Shown here: piece by piece, positions 27,988 through 37,240 of the stretch
How the letters are laid out: the number at the start of each line of letters is the position of its first letter
Numbering within the stretch: the first letter of the stretch is position 1
NCBI GenBank assembly: GCA_022482495.1
Contig: JAKVPA010000001.1
Coordinates: forward strand, 434,001 to 498,000
Direction: 5' to 3'
Source: Sphaerochaeta sp.
GTDB lineage: Bacteria > Spirochaetota > Spirochaetia > Sphaerochaetales > Sphaerochaetaceae
Length of the DNA stretch: 64,000 nt
Translations under genes and position numbers: made by a program
Notes under the pieces: generated by a model
What the model saw: the letters and a program-made list of their open reading frames with translations, nothing else
What the model was told of the DNA's origin: nothing
Databases searched by the model: none

Positions 27988-29274
27988 TTACGATTCCCAA
28001 TAGTGCGCCATCCGCCGTTTCAGGCTTTCCCGGTAGGCATCCCAATCGGTGATCGGCCTTTTTGCCAACCCTTCCTCACAGGCTGCCTTGGCCACAGCGA
28101 CCGCCTCATACTCGATGACACGGGGATCGAACGGTTTGGGAACGATGTACTCCCTGCCGAACGTGAAGTGTTTGCCGCCGTACGCCTTGCTGACGATCTC
28201 CGGCACCGGTTCTTTGGCAAGCGCAGCCAGTGCCTTGGCCGCCGCCATCTTCATCCCTTCGCTGATCCGTGTGGCACGTACGTCCAGCGCGCCGCGGAAG
28301 ATGAACGGGAACCCCAGCACGTTGTTGATCTGGTTGGGATAGTCGCTCCGGCCGGTCGCCATGATCAAATCACTGCGCACCGCCATCGCCGTGTCGTACG
28401 GGATCTCCGGGTTGGGGTTGGCCATGGCGAAGATCACTGGATCCTTTGCCATGGAAGCGACCATCTCAGGGGAGACACAGTCTGCGACGGAAAGCCCCAT
28501 CAGAAAATCCGAGCCTTTCAGCGCTTCAGAAAGGGTGCGGAGGCTGCTGGGATGGGCGAAGAGTTGCTTCTCCGGCGTCATATGATCCCTGCCCTGGTAA
28601 ATGACTCCGTGGGAGTCGACCAGCGTGACGTGTTCATTCCGTACGCCGGCAGCGATGAACATCTTGGCGCAACTGATGCCGGCAGCCCCGGCTCCGTTGA
28701 TGACGATCTTGATGTCCTGCAGGTTTTTGCCGATGACCTCGCAGGCGTTGATCAGGCCGGCGGTGGCGATGATCGCCGTGCCATGCTGGTCGTCGTGGAA
28801 CACCGGAATGTCACATTCTTCGATCAAACGGCGCTCGATGGCGAAGCATTCCGGACTCTTGATGTCCTCCAGATTGATGCCACCAAAGGTCACGCTGATC
28901 GCCTTGACCGCCTCGCAGAACTTGTCCACGTCCTTCTGGTCCACCTCGATGTCAAACACATCGATGTCGGCGAATCGTTTGAACAGGACGCCTTTGCCTT
29001 CCATCACCGGTTTGCTGGCAAGCGCGCCGCGGTCTCCCAAGCCCAGGATCGCCGTTCCGTTGGAAATGACCGCCACCAGGTTTCCCTTGTCGGTGTACCG
29101 ATAGGCATCATCCTTGTTCTTCTCAATCTCCAGCACCGGCTGGGCGACACCAGGGGTGTAGGCAAGACTCAGGTCATCCGCCGTCTGGCAGGGTTTCGAG
29201 GGGACGACGGTCACCTTTCCTGGCACCCCGCCCCGCTCGTGATATTCCAACGCACGCTCACGCAAATTGTTCAT
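27988..29274 (-). CDS. NAD(P)-dependent malic enzyme
   Basis: Oxidative decarboxylation of malate to pyruvate and CO2. 428 residues, the length of the short bacterial form without a phosphotransacetylase domain. Motifs: [15 protein letters not shown], the catalytic-Lys region [18 protein letters not shown], metal-binding [20 protein letters not shown], the nucleotide-binding [15 protein letters not shown] and [10 protein letters not shown]. The ATG at 29274 has GGAGG five bases upstream. It follows the TetR gene by 50 bases in the same direction, so it may be under that regulator. Confidence 0.95.
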   Translation of the reverse strand: MNNLRERALEYHERGGVPGKVTVVPSKPCQTADDLSLAYTPGVAQPVLEIEKNKDDAYRYTDKGNLVAVISNGTAILGLGDRGALASKPVMEGKGVLFKRFADIDVFDIEVDQKDVDKFCEAVKAISVTFGGINLEDIKSPECFAIERRLIEECDIPVFHDDQHGTAIIATAGLINACEVIGKNLQDIKIVINGAGAAGISCAKMFIAAGVRNEHVTLVDSHGVIYQGRDHMTPEKQLFAHPSSLRTLSEALKGSDFLMGLSVADCVSPEMVASMAKDPVIFAMANPNPEIPYDTAMAVRSDLIMATGRSDYPNQINNVLGFPFIFRGALDVRATRISEGMKMAAAKALAALAKEPVPEIVSKAYGGKHFTFGREYIVPKPFDPRVIEYEAVAVAKAACEEGLAKRPITDWDAYRESLKRRMAHYWES

Positions 29275-29324
29275 AACGGCCTCCACGTACTTATAGCATA
29301 TTCGGCCAAATGATGCGACCGGTT

Positions 29325-29912
29325 TCAGCGGGCGTTGAACAGTTCGGAGGCCAATACCGCCTTGAGGATTCCTTTGACTTCCTCACGGGTTGTTTCCAAG
29401 GGAACCCCCTGCTCATGGCTGGTATGGATGAAGCCCCACAGGCCATAACTCAAGAACGAGTTGACCCGCTCCAGCGGATACTTGGGATGCATGCTGTGGC
29501 AGGTTTCCTCGGCGAACGTTTCGATCTGCTTCAGCATGAACCAGTAGAACGAGAAGAACAGGTAGGGATTGTCCCGTGAGTTCAGGTGTTTGAAGAATCC
29601 GTATTCCGTACGGAAATAGGTTTCCAACAACACGTCCATCAAATTGCAGAACGCCTGTACCGGATCATTGGTGGGGTTGGTCTTGCGCTGCAGGACGGCC
29701 ATCTCCTCCTTCACCGTGGCGAGGAACTGGTTGAAGATGGCGTCGACGAACTCGTATTTGTCACGGTAGTAGGTGTAGAAGGTGATGCGGCTGACATCCG
29801 CTTCCTTGCAGAGCGCCGTCACATTGATCCGTTCGAATGGCGTGGTGTCCAACAGGCGGATCATCGCGTCCTTCAGGCTTTGTTTTGTTTTCTTGATCCT
29901 TCGATCTTCCAT
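29325..29912 (-). CDS. TetR/AcrR family transcriptional regulator
   Basis: 195 residues. The N-terminal helix-turn-helix is clear ([42 protein letters not shown]) and the C-terminal half is a helical ligand domain with the aromatic-rich [21 protein letters not shown]. This resembles DhaS-like TetR proteins. The start at 29912 is the most likely ATG; GGAGG lies 13 bases upstream, a little far. A perfect 14-bp palindrome 25 bases ahead of the start is a candidate operator. Likely target: itself and the malic enzyme gene. Confidence 0.88.
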   Translation of the reverse strand: MEDRRIKKTKQSLKDAMIRLLDTTPFERINVTALCKEADVSRITFYTYYRDKYEFVDAIFNQFLATVKEEMAVLQRKTNPTNDPVQAFCNLMDVLLETYFRTEYGFFKHLNSRDNPYLFFSFYWFMLKQIETFAEETCHSMHPKYPLERVNSFLSYGLWGFIHTSHEQGVPLETTREEVKGILKAVLASELFNAR

Positions 29913-29936
29913 GAGAGATGACAATCCTCCTTTTTC

Positions 29937-29950
29937 GTACGGTACCGTAC
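29937..29950. promoter_or_regulatory. 14-bp perfect palindrome, candidate TetR operator
   Basis: GTACGGTACCGTAC lies between the divergent TetR and radical SAM genes. TetR proteins often bind such palindromes in their own promoters. Confidence 0.45.
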
Positions 29951-30043
29951 ATATCTCTATCGTAGTACAGAGACAGCAAAAAGGAAAGATACTATTATAT
30001 GTATATAAGTAAATATGCAGTTTCGGAGGTTCGTAGCGGGAAC

Positions 30044-31439
30044 ATGCGCATTGTTTGGATCATCCCCGCGCCGTTCATGCGGCGTATGAAGCCGTATCGG
30101 TGGGGCGGAAAGACATATGGAAAATCAAACAGCATCACCGGTCCGTTGATCCTTGGCGGCATGCTGAAGAAGGCAGGGACACCAGGTGAGCGTGTACGAA
30201 GAGCTCAATGGGGATGTGCCGTACGACCGTTTGATCCCTATTACCGATGTGTTTTGCTTTTCCATCATGACAAGCAACGCGCCGCGCGCCTATGAGCTGT
30301 GCGACCGCATCAGGAAGGGGAATCCCAAGGCGCGACTGATCATCGGCGGCATCCATGCCACCGCCATGCCCGAGGAAGCGGCCCTCCATGCCGACCAGGT
30401 GATGGTCGGCGAGGGGGAGACGGCCATCCTGGACGTCATCGAAGGGAGACGGACGGAGAAGATCGTCCATTGCCAGCCGCTTGAGGATCTTGACCAGGCG
30501 CCGTTTCCCGACTACTCCATCCTGAAGACCCCTTGCAAGGCGGCCAACATCATCACCAGCCGTGGCTGTCCGTTCCGCTGTACGTTCTGTTCCACCAGCA
30601 GGATGTTCGCCCCGTACCGCAAACGGAGCGTCGCCAACGTCCTGCAAGAGATACGGCAAGACAAGGAACAGGGGTTCCGGTACATGAACTTCGAGGACGA
30701 CAACTTCACGGCGGACAAGGAACGGGCAAAAGAGATTCTCCGGGGCATCATCGCAGGCCACCTGCAGTTCGACGAGACCTTCTTCTTCGGCCGCACCGAT
30801 CTGGCAAAGGATGAGGAACTGCTCGACCTTCTGAAGGAAGCACATCTGACCCGGGTGTTGATGGGCATCGAGTCGCTCAACCAGAAGGCGCTGGACCGGA
30901 TCCACAAAGGACAGAGCGTCCAGGACATCAAGGACGCCGCCGAGGCGTGCAGGAAGCACGGCATCCGGGTCATCGCCTCGATCGTCCTGGGCATCGACGA
31001 CGACAGCCTGTCGGACATCGACAAGGCGGTTTCGTTCGCCTCCCGCATCGACGCCTATCAGCTCCAACCTGCCATTCTCACCCCGTATCCCGGCACCCCG
31101 GTGTACCAGGAAATGAAGGATTCAGGACGGATTCACGTCAGCGACTGGACACGGTACGACATGATGAGCGTGACGTTCCAGCCCAAACAGATGACGGCGT
31201 GGCAGCTGCAGGAAGCGTTCTACCACGCTTCCGACCGTTTCTACACATTCCGTTCGGCGCTTCGCATCGGAAGATTGTTCGGCCACCGCTATGGCCGGCA
31301 GAGACTGAGGATGTGGAGCACCATGCGCCTGGGGACATTCGCGGCCCGGGTGCTCTCCCGCACCGTTACCAAGAGTCCGTTCTACCAGCTCCGGCACGCC
31401 GACTGGGCAAATCTCACCTACCAGAAGTCAGGCTCTTGA
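30044..31439 (+). CDS. B12-binding-type radical SAM protein (one frameshift)
   Basis: About 465 residues. The N-terminal Rossmann-like part (MRIVWIIPAPFMRRMKP..., GPLILGGMLKKAGHQV, LIIGGIHATAMPEEA, ADQVMVGEGETAI) matches the cobalamin-binding half, although the His of the DxHxxG motif is not obvious. The radical SAM core has SRGCPFRCTFCSTSRMF, FEDDNFT, and LMGIESLNQKALDRI. One extra base near 30178 (GGGACACC) splits the gene. No start-proximal break is otherwise seen. The substrate is unknown; relatives modify lipids or natural products. Its stop overlaps the promoter of the next operon. Confidence 0.8.
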
Positions 31440-31471
31440 CGGTCTAAACTGTATTCAATATAAATACAGTT
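31436..31471 (+). promoter_or_regulatory. Near-consensus promoter overlapped by a perfect inverted repeat (Rrf2-type operator)
   Basis: TTGACG (31436-31441), 17 bases, TATAAA (31459-31464). AACTGTATT (31447-31455) and AATACAGTT (31463-31471) form a perfect 9-bp inverted repeat with a 7-base centre that covers the spacer and the -10. The site fits autoregulation by the Rrf2 protein encoded two genes down. Confidence 0.75.
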
Positions 31472-31490
31472 AATCAAGGAGCGTGAAACC

Positions 31491-31802
31491 ATGTTTTTTC
31501 ATTCCACACATATTCGGCCGGAAGAGGCCAAGAAACTGATCGACAGCGGGGAAGCCGTGTTGTTGGACGTCCGGACCCGCCCGGAATTCCAGGAAGCCCA
31601 TATCCCGGGAGCGAAACTGCTCACCCTGGGAGACATGCCGAACAACTTCTCCGCCATTCCTGACAAGGCGAAGACGTACATCGTCTACTGTCATTCAGGA
31701 AGCCGCAGCATGATGGCCAAGAGGATCATGCAAAAGGCGGGATACACCAATGTCCAGGACCTGGGAAGCATCATGTCCTGGCCGTACGGCTATGCAAAGT
31801 GA
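31491..31802 (+). CDS. Rhodanese-domain protein
   Basis: 103-residue single-domain sulfurtransferase that carries persulfide on its active Cys. Motifs: LIDSGEAVLLDVRTRPEFQEAHIPGA and the catalytic loop VYCHSGSRSMMAKRIM, with Cys near residue 65. No signal peptide, hence cytoplasmic. GGAG lies nine bases before the ATG. It overlaps the Rrf2 gene by 11 bases, so a common role in sulfur or redox response is likely. Confidence 0.92.
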   Translation: MFFHSTHIRPEEAKKLIDSGEAVLLDVRTRPEFQEAHIPGAKLLTLGDMPNNFSAIPDKAKTYIVYCHSGSRSMMAKRIMQKAGYTNVQDLGSIMSWPYGYAK

Positions 31803-32241
31803 CTTCTGCGTGGCCGTCCACGCACTGGTCTGTCTGGCCCATACCAATGAGGCGTGGTCCAGCAGCAAGCTTGCCGAAAACATCCGTACCAGTTCCAGCC
31901 GGGTGCGCAAGGTGATGGCATCCCTGACGGGTGCCGGCCTGGTCACCTCCCGGGAAGGGGTTGACGGTGGCTATCTGTTGGCGAAAGATTCCAGGTCCAT
32001 CACGTTGCGGGAGGTTGCCGAGCTTCTCGGCGTCCAGTGTGTCTCCCTTTCCTGGGAGAGTGGAGGGACGGATCCCAACTGCGTCATTTCCCGTGGCATG
32101 GGACCGAAGATGCGTTCCATCGCCCAGGAGTTGGACGCGAAGTGCAAACAGTTCCTCCAGACGGTGACCATCCAAAGCATCGACGAGGAGCTGGAATCAT
32201 CAGGAGAGCGGGACGCCAAACAGCCCGTGGACCACCAGTGA
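31792..32241 (+). CDS. Rrf2 family transcriptional regulator
   Basis: 149 residues with a winged-helix N-terminus (HTNEAWSSSKLAENIRTSSSRVRKVMASLTGAGLVTSREGVDGGYLLAK), as in YwnA/NsrR/CymR. Cys residues occur at about 6, 83 and 97 (VQCVSLSW, DPNCVIS), more widely spaced than an IscR-type cluster ligand set, so thiol or persulfide sensing is more likely than Fe-S. The start at 31792 lies within the rhodanese gene; its 3' end overlaps the convergent chromate transporter gene by 42 bases. Confidence 0.85.
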   Translation: MQSDFCVAVHALVCLAHTNEAWSSSKLAENIRTSSSRVRKVMASLTGAGLVTSREGVDGGYLLAKDSRSITLREVAELLGVQCVSLSWESGGTDPNCVISRGMGPKMRSIAQELDAKCKQFLQTVTIQSIDEELESSGERDAKQPVDHQ

Positions 32242-32754
32242 TGCTGCGCCGCATCCGACCATGGCGATGATTGGATTGAGCTTGCGGAAATGGATCAGGC
32301 AGAATGCGGCGACCATCAGCACGATGCCGGTCAGGTCGGCGGCTTTGCCGTTGACCACCACCATCTGGACGATGGAAATCGTCGCCGAGGCGATCAAGGC
32401 TACGACCACCGGTCTGAGGCCGGAGAGCATGTCCTGGATCAACGGGAGCGAATGATACTTCCGGTAGGCGTAGGCCAAAAGAGAAACAATGAAGCAGGAC
32501 GGAAGGATGCAGCCGAACGTGGCGACGAACGCCCCGGGAATGTCTGCAACCTTGATGCCGACGAACGTCGCCGCATTGACGGCGATCGGTCCGGGAGTCA
32601 TCTCTGCGATGGTGATCAGATCGGTGAACTCTGAGAGGGTGATCCACCCGTGCGTGTCGATGATGGAACTTTTGATCAACGGAATGGCGGCGTATCCGCC
32701 CCCGACGCTGAACAGCCCCACCTGCACGAAGCTGAGAAACAGTTGGAACAGCAT
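32200..32754 (-). CDS. Chromate transporter, half-size subunit (second of pair)
   Basis: 184-residue membrane protein of the CHR family. The signature FSVGGGYAAIPLIKSS and MTPGPIAVNAATFVGIKV are near the N-terminus, followed by four to five hydrophobic segments. Short CHR proteins work as pairs. The ATG overlaps the stop of the partner gene (TGATG). Despite the name the physiological substrate may be sulfate or another oxyanion. Confidence 0.9.
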   Translation of the reverse strand: MLFQLFLSFVQVGLFSVGGGYAAIPLIKSSIIDTHGWITLSEFTDLITIAEMTPGPIAVNAATFVGIKVADIPGAFVATFGCILPSCFIVSLLAYAYRKYHSLPLIQDMLSGLRPVVVALIASATISIVQMVVVNGKAADLTGIVLMVAAFCLIHFRKLNPIIAMVGCGAASLVVHGLFGVPLS

Positions 32755-33332
32755 CAGCTTTTCCTCCCCTTCTGGATCCGTTTTGCCAGGTTCCCTGCCA
32801 ACACCAGGGCAAGCACCGTCAAAATAAGGATCGATGCGTTGACGTCATAGAGGTACGCTGCGAGGAACGAGGCGATCATCAGGACGATCAAAATCCAGGA
32901 TTTCTGCTTGAGGACGTTTCCTCCCAGAGTGAAGACCACATCCAGCATCACCGCCCCTACTCCGGCCTGCATGCCCCGAAGCGCCATGGCGACGATCCTG
33001 TTGGAGGCGAACGCCTGATAGGCGAACGAAATGGCCGTGATGATGGCCATCGGGGGAATGATGGCGGCCAGGACGGCGATCAGCATGCCTGCCAGCCCGC
33101 CTATCTTCCAGCCGACCAAAATGGACGCGTTCACCGCAATGGCTCCCGGTGATGACTGGGCCAGGGCGATGTAGTCCAGCATCTCCTCTTCATCAATCCA
33201 GTGGAGCTGGTCGACGAACTTCTTCTTCATGAAAGTGACGATGACGAATCCCCCACCAAAGGTGAAGGCGCTGATGTACAAGATGGAGAAGAACAGCGTG
33301 ACAAGGCTGGGCTTTCGTTCCTTCGTTTCCAT
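32754..33332 (-). CDS. Chromate transporter, half-size subunit (first of pair)
   Basis: 192 residues, paralogous to the next gene: FTFGGGFVIVTFMKKKF, QSSPGAIAVNASILVGWKIGG and about six membrane segments. AGGGGA precedes the ATG. It is divergent from the LysR gene, which is therefore the probable regulator of the pair. Confidence 0.9.
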   Translation of the reverse strand: METKERKPSLVTLFFSILYISAFTFGGGFVIVTFMKKKFVDQLHWIDEEEMLDYIALAQSSPGAIAVNASILVGWKIGGLAGMLIAVLAAIIPPMAIITAISFAYQAFASNRIVAMALRGMQAGVGAVMLDVVFTLGGNVLKQKSWILIVLMIASFLAAYLYDVNASILILTVLALVLAGNLAKRIQKGRKS

Positions 33333-33363
33333 ACGTTCCCCTTTTGTCCATCATACCGAGTTC

Positions 33364-33392
33364 TTGCACCATATGTAAAATGCTCTTATTGT
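33364..33392 (+). promoter_or_regulatory. Promoter of the LysR gene
   Basis: TTGCAC (33364-33369), 17 bases, TATTGT (33387-33392). The dyad CCATA..TATGG overlaps it, and ATCATACC occurs twice in the 100-base divergent gap, possible LysR contacts. Confidence 0.45.
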
Positions 33393-33431
33393 ATGGATAT
33401 CATACCAAAACAAGCATGGAGGAAAGAAACC

Positions 33432-34313
33432 ATGACGATCCGGCACCTGAGAATCTTCGTCACCGTCTACCAGAAGGGGAACATCACCCAGGCGGCACAG
33501 GAGCTGTCCATGACGCAGCCTGCCGTCAGCAGGAGCATCAAGGAACTGGAAAGTGGCTATGGGGTGCGCCTGTTTGACCGGATCGGCCACCGGATCCAGC
33601 CGACGGAACTGGCCAACCGGTTGTATGACCAGGCGCTGCACATCGTCGACGCGTTTGACCGGATGGAACATGGCGTGAAGGATTGGGATGAGGAAGGATT
33701 GCTCCGGATCGGATCAAGCGTCACACTGGGTGGTTTCCTGCTCCCTGAACTGGTCTCACGTTTCCGGCTTCAGTACCCGTCACTGGTGGTGAAGGTGCGC
33801 ATCGCCAATGCGGAGACCATCAAGGAAGGGATCTTCCGCAACGAACTGGACATCGGCATGGTGGAAGGCTTGGCCGACGAACCGTGGTTGCATGCCGAAC
33901 CGTTTTCCCATGACCGTCTGGTTCCCGTCCTGCCCCCGCATGATCCTCTTTTGGAGAACGACATGCTGCACCTTGAGGATTTCAAGGACAAGCCGATGTT
34001 GCTTCGGGAACCGGGCAGCGCGGGACGGACGTTTCTCGACCAGGTGTTCGCCATCCATGGCATGAAGATCGATCCACTTTGGGAGAGCACCAGCACCCAG
34101 GCGTTGCTCCAGGCGGTCGCCCATGGCATCGGTGTTTCATTTTTGCCATTCCAGCTGGCAGAGAACGCAATTGAGGAAGGGAGTGTGGCGACACGCCCCT
34201 TGGAGGGTGTATCGCTTGAGCGTACCCATTCGTTGATCTGGCACAAGGACAAGTACCTGAGCGCCTCGGCGCGTCAGTTCATCGCCCTCTGCCACACCGT
34301 CACGACTCGTTGA
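33432..34313 (+). CDS. LysR family transcriptional regulator
   Basis: 293 residues. N-terminal helix-turn-helix [40 protein letters not shown], then an inducer-binding domain with two periplasmic-binding-protein lobes ([33 protein letters not shown]). The start at 33432 follows TGGAGGA; a longer in-frame extension to 33201 would run through the divergent gene and was discarded. The gene ends 14 bases inside the convergent ABC ATPase gene. Confidence 0.93.
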   Translation: MTIRHLRIFVTVYQKGNITQAAQELSMTQPAVSRSIKELESGYGVRLFDRIGHRIQPTELANRLYDQALHIVDAFDRMEHGVKDWDEEGLLRIGSSVTLGGFLLPELVSRFRLQYPSLVVKVRIANAETIKEGIFRNELDIGMVEGLADEPWLHAEPFSHDRLVPVLPPHDPLLENDMLHLEDFKDKPMLLREPGSAGRTFLDQVFAIHGMKIDPLWESTSTQALLQAVAHGIGVSFLPFQLAENAIEEGSVATRPLEGVSLERTHSLIWHKDKYLSASARQFIALCHTVTTR

Positions 34314-35041
34314 ACCGGGAAAGGAAGTCCTTGGTGCGGGGGCTCTTGGGATTTTTGAAAATCTGCTCCGGACTTCCCTGCTCCTCGATCTTCCCGTCGG
34401 CCATGTACACCACCTGGGTGGACACCTCACGGGCGAAGATCATCTCATGGGTGACGACCAGCATGGTCATCCCCTCTTTGGCCAGAACCTTCATGACATC
34501 CAGCACTTCGCCGACCATCTCCGGATCCAGCGCGCTGGTCGGTTCGTCAAACAACAACACTTCCGGCTGCATGGCCAAGGCGCGGGCGATGGCCACACGC
34601 TGTTTCTGGCCTCCGGAGAGCTGGCGGGGCTTTGGCGTTGATGTACGCGGCCATCCCCACCTTGTCCAGATAGGTGATGGCGTCTTTCTTGGCGACGTTC
34701 TTTTCTTTCTTCAGCACCTTGACCTGCCCGATGACGCAGTTTTCCAGTACGGAGAGATTGTTGAACAGGTTGAAGCTCTGGAACACCATCCCGACCTTGG
34801 TCCGGTAGGAGTCCTCATCCACACCGCCGTCCAGGATGCTCTTGCCATGGAACAGGATGGAACCGCTTGTGGGATCTTCCAGCAGGTTGATGCAGCGAAG
34901 CAATGTGCTCTTGCCGGATCCTGAGGATCCGATGATCGAGGTTACATCGCCCTGCATCACGCGGAAATCAATATCCTTCAGCACCAGGTTGGTGCCGAAA
35001 CTCTTGGACAGGTGTTGGATGGACAGGATTTCCTCAGCCAT
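34300..35041 (-). CDS. Polar amino-acid ABC transporter ATPase (one frameshift)
   Basis: About 247 residues, GlnQ/HisP-like. Walker [22 protein letters not shown]-loop MVFQSFNLF, the signature [16 protein letters not shown], Walker [19 protein letters not shown] and the switch His in VVTHEMIFA. An extra base near 34632 (CCAAAGCCCCG) splits the gene exactly between YINAK and RQLSGGQ; both halves are otherwise perfect. Third gene of the binding protein-permease-ATPase set. Confidence 0.9.
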
Positions 35042-35841
35042 CAGAGCACCCTCCTCGTTTGGGCATCGTAGTGCTGCAGGCCGCTGGTGAACGCCAGCGT
35101 GTCATTGGTTGCAAGGTCGAAGTTCTCCGGCCCGTCCATCTTCTTCTCCACCTTGCGGAGGATCCGCGAACAGGAGAAGGTCAGCACGAAGTAGATGATC
35201 ATCGTGACGGTCGCCGCCTCGAAGTAGGTGTACAGCGCTCCGGAGATGCTCTTGAACGTGAAGAACAGCTCCACCGTACCGATGATGGAAAGCACACAGG
35301 TATCCTTGATGTTGATGATCAAGTTGTTGCCGATCTGCGGCATGATGTTCCTCAACGCCTGGGGAAGGATTACGTACATCATCGTCTGGAAGTGGTTCAT
35401 CCCGATGGAACGGGCCCCTTCCGTCTGGCCAGGATCGACGGAGAGGATGCCTCCCCGTACCGTCTCGGCCATGTACGCCCCGGTGTTCACCGAGACGATC
35501 AGGATTGCGGCAGACCACATTCCCATGTTGATGCCGAACAGCTGGCTTGCACCGTAGTAGATGAAAGCTGCCTGGAGCATCATCGGGGTTCCACGGAACA
35601 CCTCGACGTAGATGGTCAGGATCACCTTGAAGAACTTCAACAACGCCCGAGCCACCGGTCCAGTCTTTTTCTTCGGTTCCAGTGTCTGGACGATTCCGAC
35701 GGCGAAGCCGATGACACACCCAAGGGCGGTGCACACCAAAGCTATCACCATGGTGGTCGCCGCCCCTTTGGCCAGGGACAGGGAATATTTTTGGAAAATA
35801 TACCCCATCCGCTGGAAGAAATTCATTTGGGAAATGGTCAT
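35041..35841 (-). CDS. Polar amino-acid ABC transporter permease
   Basis: 266-residue HisM/GlnP-type permease. Membrane segments alternate with the family's conserved IYVEVFRGTPMMLQAAFIYYG near residue 85, and the EAA loop is AETVRGGILSVDPGQTEGARSIGM. The C-terminal 25 residues after the last helix are longer than usual. Its stop adjoins the ATPase start. Confidence 0.92.
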   Translation of the reverse strand: MTISQMNFFQRMGYIFQKYSLSLAKGAATTMVIALVCTALGCVIGFAVGIVQTLEPKKKTGPVARALLKFFKVILTIYVEVFRGTPMMLQAAFIYYGASQLFGINMGMWSAAILIVSVNTGAYMAETVRGGILSVDPGQTEGARSIGMNHFQTMMYVILPQALRNIMPQIGNNLIINIKDTCVLSIIGTVELFFTFKSISGALYTYFEAATVTMIIYFVLTFSCSRILRKVEKKMDGPENFDLATNDTLAFTSGLQHYDAQTRRVL

Positions 35842-35856
35842 GCCGCTGGCTCTCTT

Positions 35857-36705
35857 TTAGTTGGAAAGCGGCTGGACGGCGATCGCTTCGTTCATCATGC
35901 GATTGAAGTCATCCACCGTCAGCGTGGCGAGCACGCCGTTGATCGCTTTGGTCAACTCAGGATTCTTCTTGGAAACGGAGACTCCGATGTTGATCTCTTC
36001 CTGGCTGACCTGGTAGTCGTCATCAGTTCCGGCGAAATCCAGGATCTTCATGTTGGGATAGGCGACCAACGCGGCCTGGGCGGTCGGCATATCAGTGCAG
36101 ACGATGTCCACCCGTTTGCTGTTCAAGGCGACCAACATGGCGGGAGCGGACTCCTGGGCAGGCAGGATCTTGGCGTTGGGAATCTGCGGCAGGCAGTTGT
36201 CATACCAGATGGTTCCCAGCTGGCTGGTCGCTGTCGCTCCGGCGAGGTCCTTCAGGCCTTTGGCGTTGGCGTACTTGCTGTCCTTGTTGGTCAGCGTGAC
36301 GATGGAGGCGTAGTAGTACGGCGTGGTGAAATCAACCATCTGCAACCGGTCGCTGGTGATGGACTGGCCGGCGATGACGCAGTCGACGGTACCGGACTGG
36401 ACGGCGGGGACCAGGGAATCCCAGTCAAGCTTGACGATGGAGAGGTTGTAGCCGAGCTTCTCGGCGATCAACTTGGCCATCATGACATCATACCCATAGG
36501 CGTAATCAGTGGAATCCGCGATGGGAACGGCTCCGTTGGAGTCATCCGTCTGCGTCCAGTTGTACGGTGCATAGGCGCATTCCATGGCGACACGGAGCGT
36601 TTTCTTCTCCGGTGCGGCAGTGGCTGCGCTTTCCTTGGTGCCTTGGGCGAACACGCCAAAGCAGGCGATACAAACCATCAAAACGACAAGAATTGTTTTT
36701 TTCAT
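35857..36705 (-). CDS. Amino-acid ABC transporter substrate-binding protein
   Basis: 282 residues with signal peptide MKKTILVVLMVCIACFGVFA and the spirochaete-style continuation QGTKES. Binding domain of SBP family 3: LRVAMECAYAPYNW, YAYGYDVMMAKLIAEKLGY, DCVIAGQSITSDRLQMVDFTTPYY. The ligand is a polar amino acid; which one cannot be read from the sequence. The ATG at 36705 has AGGGGAG upstream. Confidence 0.92.
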   Translation of the reverse strand: MKKTILVVLMVCIACFGVFAQGTKESAATAAPEKKTLRVAMECAYAPYNWTQTDDSNGAVPIADSTDYAYGYDVMMAKLIAEKLGYNLSIVKLDWDSLVPAVQSGTVDCVIAGQSITSDRLQMVDFTTPYYYASIVTLTNKDSKYANAKGLKDLAGATATSQLGTIWYDNCLPQIPNAKILPAQESAPAMLVALNSKRVDIVCTDMPTAQAALVAYPNMKILDFAGTDDDYQVSQEEINIGVSVSKKNPELTKAINGVLATLTVDDFNRMMNEAIAVQPLSN

Positions 36706-36747
36706 AAGGAACTCTCCCCTACGGATCATCCGTATCTTTTGGGTGAT

Positions 36748-36776
36748 AGCATACTTTGTCGTTATTTAATAGTCAA
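36748..36776 (-). promoter_or_regulatory. Promoter of the amino-acid ABC operon
   Basis: On the minus strand TTGACT (36771-36776), 17 bases, TATGCT (36748-36753). A 13-bp palindrome (36721-36733) lies in the leader, and TGTTAT-TTAG-ATAACA (36799-36814) lies upstream of the -35. Confidence 0.65.
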
Positions 36777-36798
36777 CATGTTATGAAATCAAAATATT

Positions 36799-36814
36799 TG
36801 TTATTTAGATAACA
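36799..36814. promoter_or_regulatory. 16-bp inverted repeat upstream of the amino-acid ABC promoter
   Basis: TGTTAT, four bases, ATAACA; perfect arms, placed 22 bases upstream of the -35 box. Candidate activator or repressor site. Confidence 0.4.
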
Positions 36815-36874
36815 TTCTCGGAAGTTTTCTTTCCGTTGGGCGAAGTACATCAGCTCTGCGAAAACTGCATTTCC

Positions 36875-37087
36875 TTACGCTTTGGCACAAACAAACCGCA
36901 CGTATGCACCGTTTCCCGCTTGCGGCATTTCCTTGTCATAGGTTGCCTGCAACGTGATCCAAAACGAAGCATCAATATCAAATACCGAGGAAAGTGCCCA
37001 GGCCAACATACCAGAAATGGTTTCCTTCCCGGTGCCTACCCTATTTTTCCATCTCTTTCTGGAGCGTTCCACGGGATGGATGATCAT
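36875..37087 (-). pseudogene. HigA-type antitoxin remnant
   Basis: 70 codons that read IIHPVERSRKRW...ETISGMLAWALSSVFDIDASFWITLQATYDKEM. The latter part matches the end of HigA-like XRE antitoxins (ALxLSxxFxxSPEFWLNLQxxYD), and IHP near the start matches their IHPGE opening. The helix-turn-helix between them is missing or scrambled and no toxin gene is nearby, so this is probably a decayed copy. It lies in the 460-base gap between the two ABC clusters; nothing else is seen there. Confidence 0.5.
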
Positions 37088-37240
37088 ATCATTGGATACG
37101 TTCTTGCGTTGTTATGCCATGAAACCTGCCCCTTTCCTTTGTTTGGAGGGATTCTGCACGAATCTGTTTTTCCTCCCATGGTGCTCAGTAATACAGAGGC
37201 ACGGGGATGTCTCCACCCTCGTGCCTTCCTGAAAAACCCT

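Noticed and set aside
33201-33431. N-terminal extension of the LysR gene
   Set aside because: It would run antisense through the chromate transporter gene; the ATG at 33432 has a good ribosome site and matches the usual LysR start.
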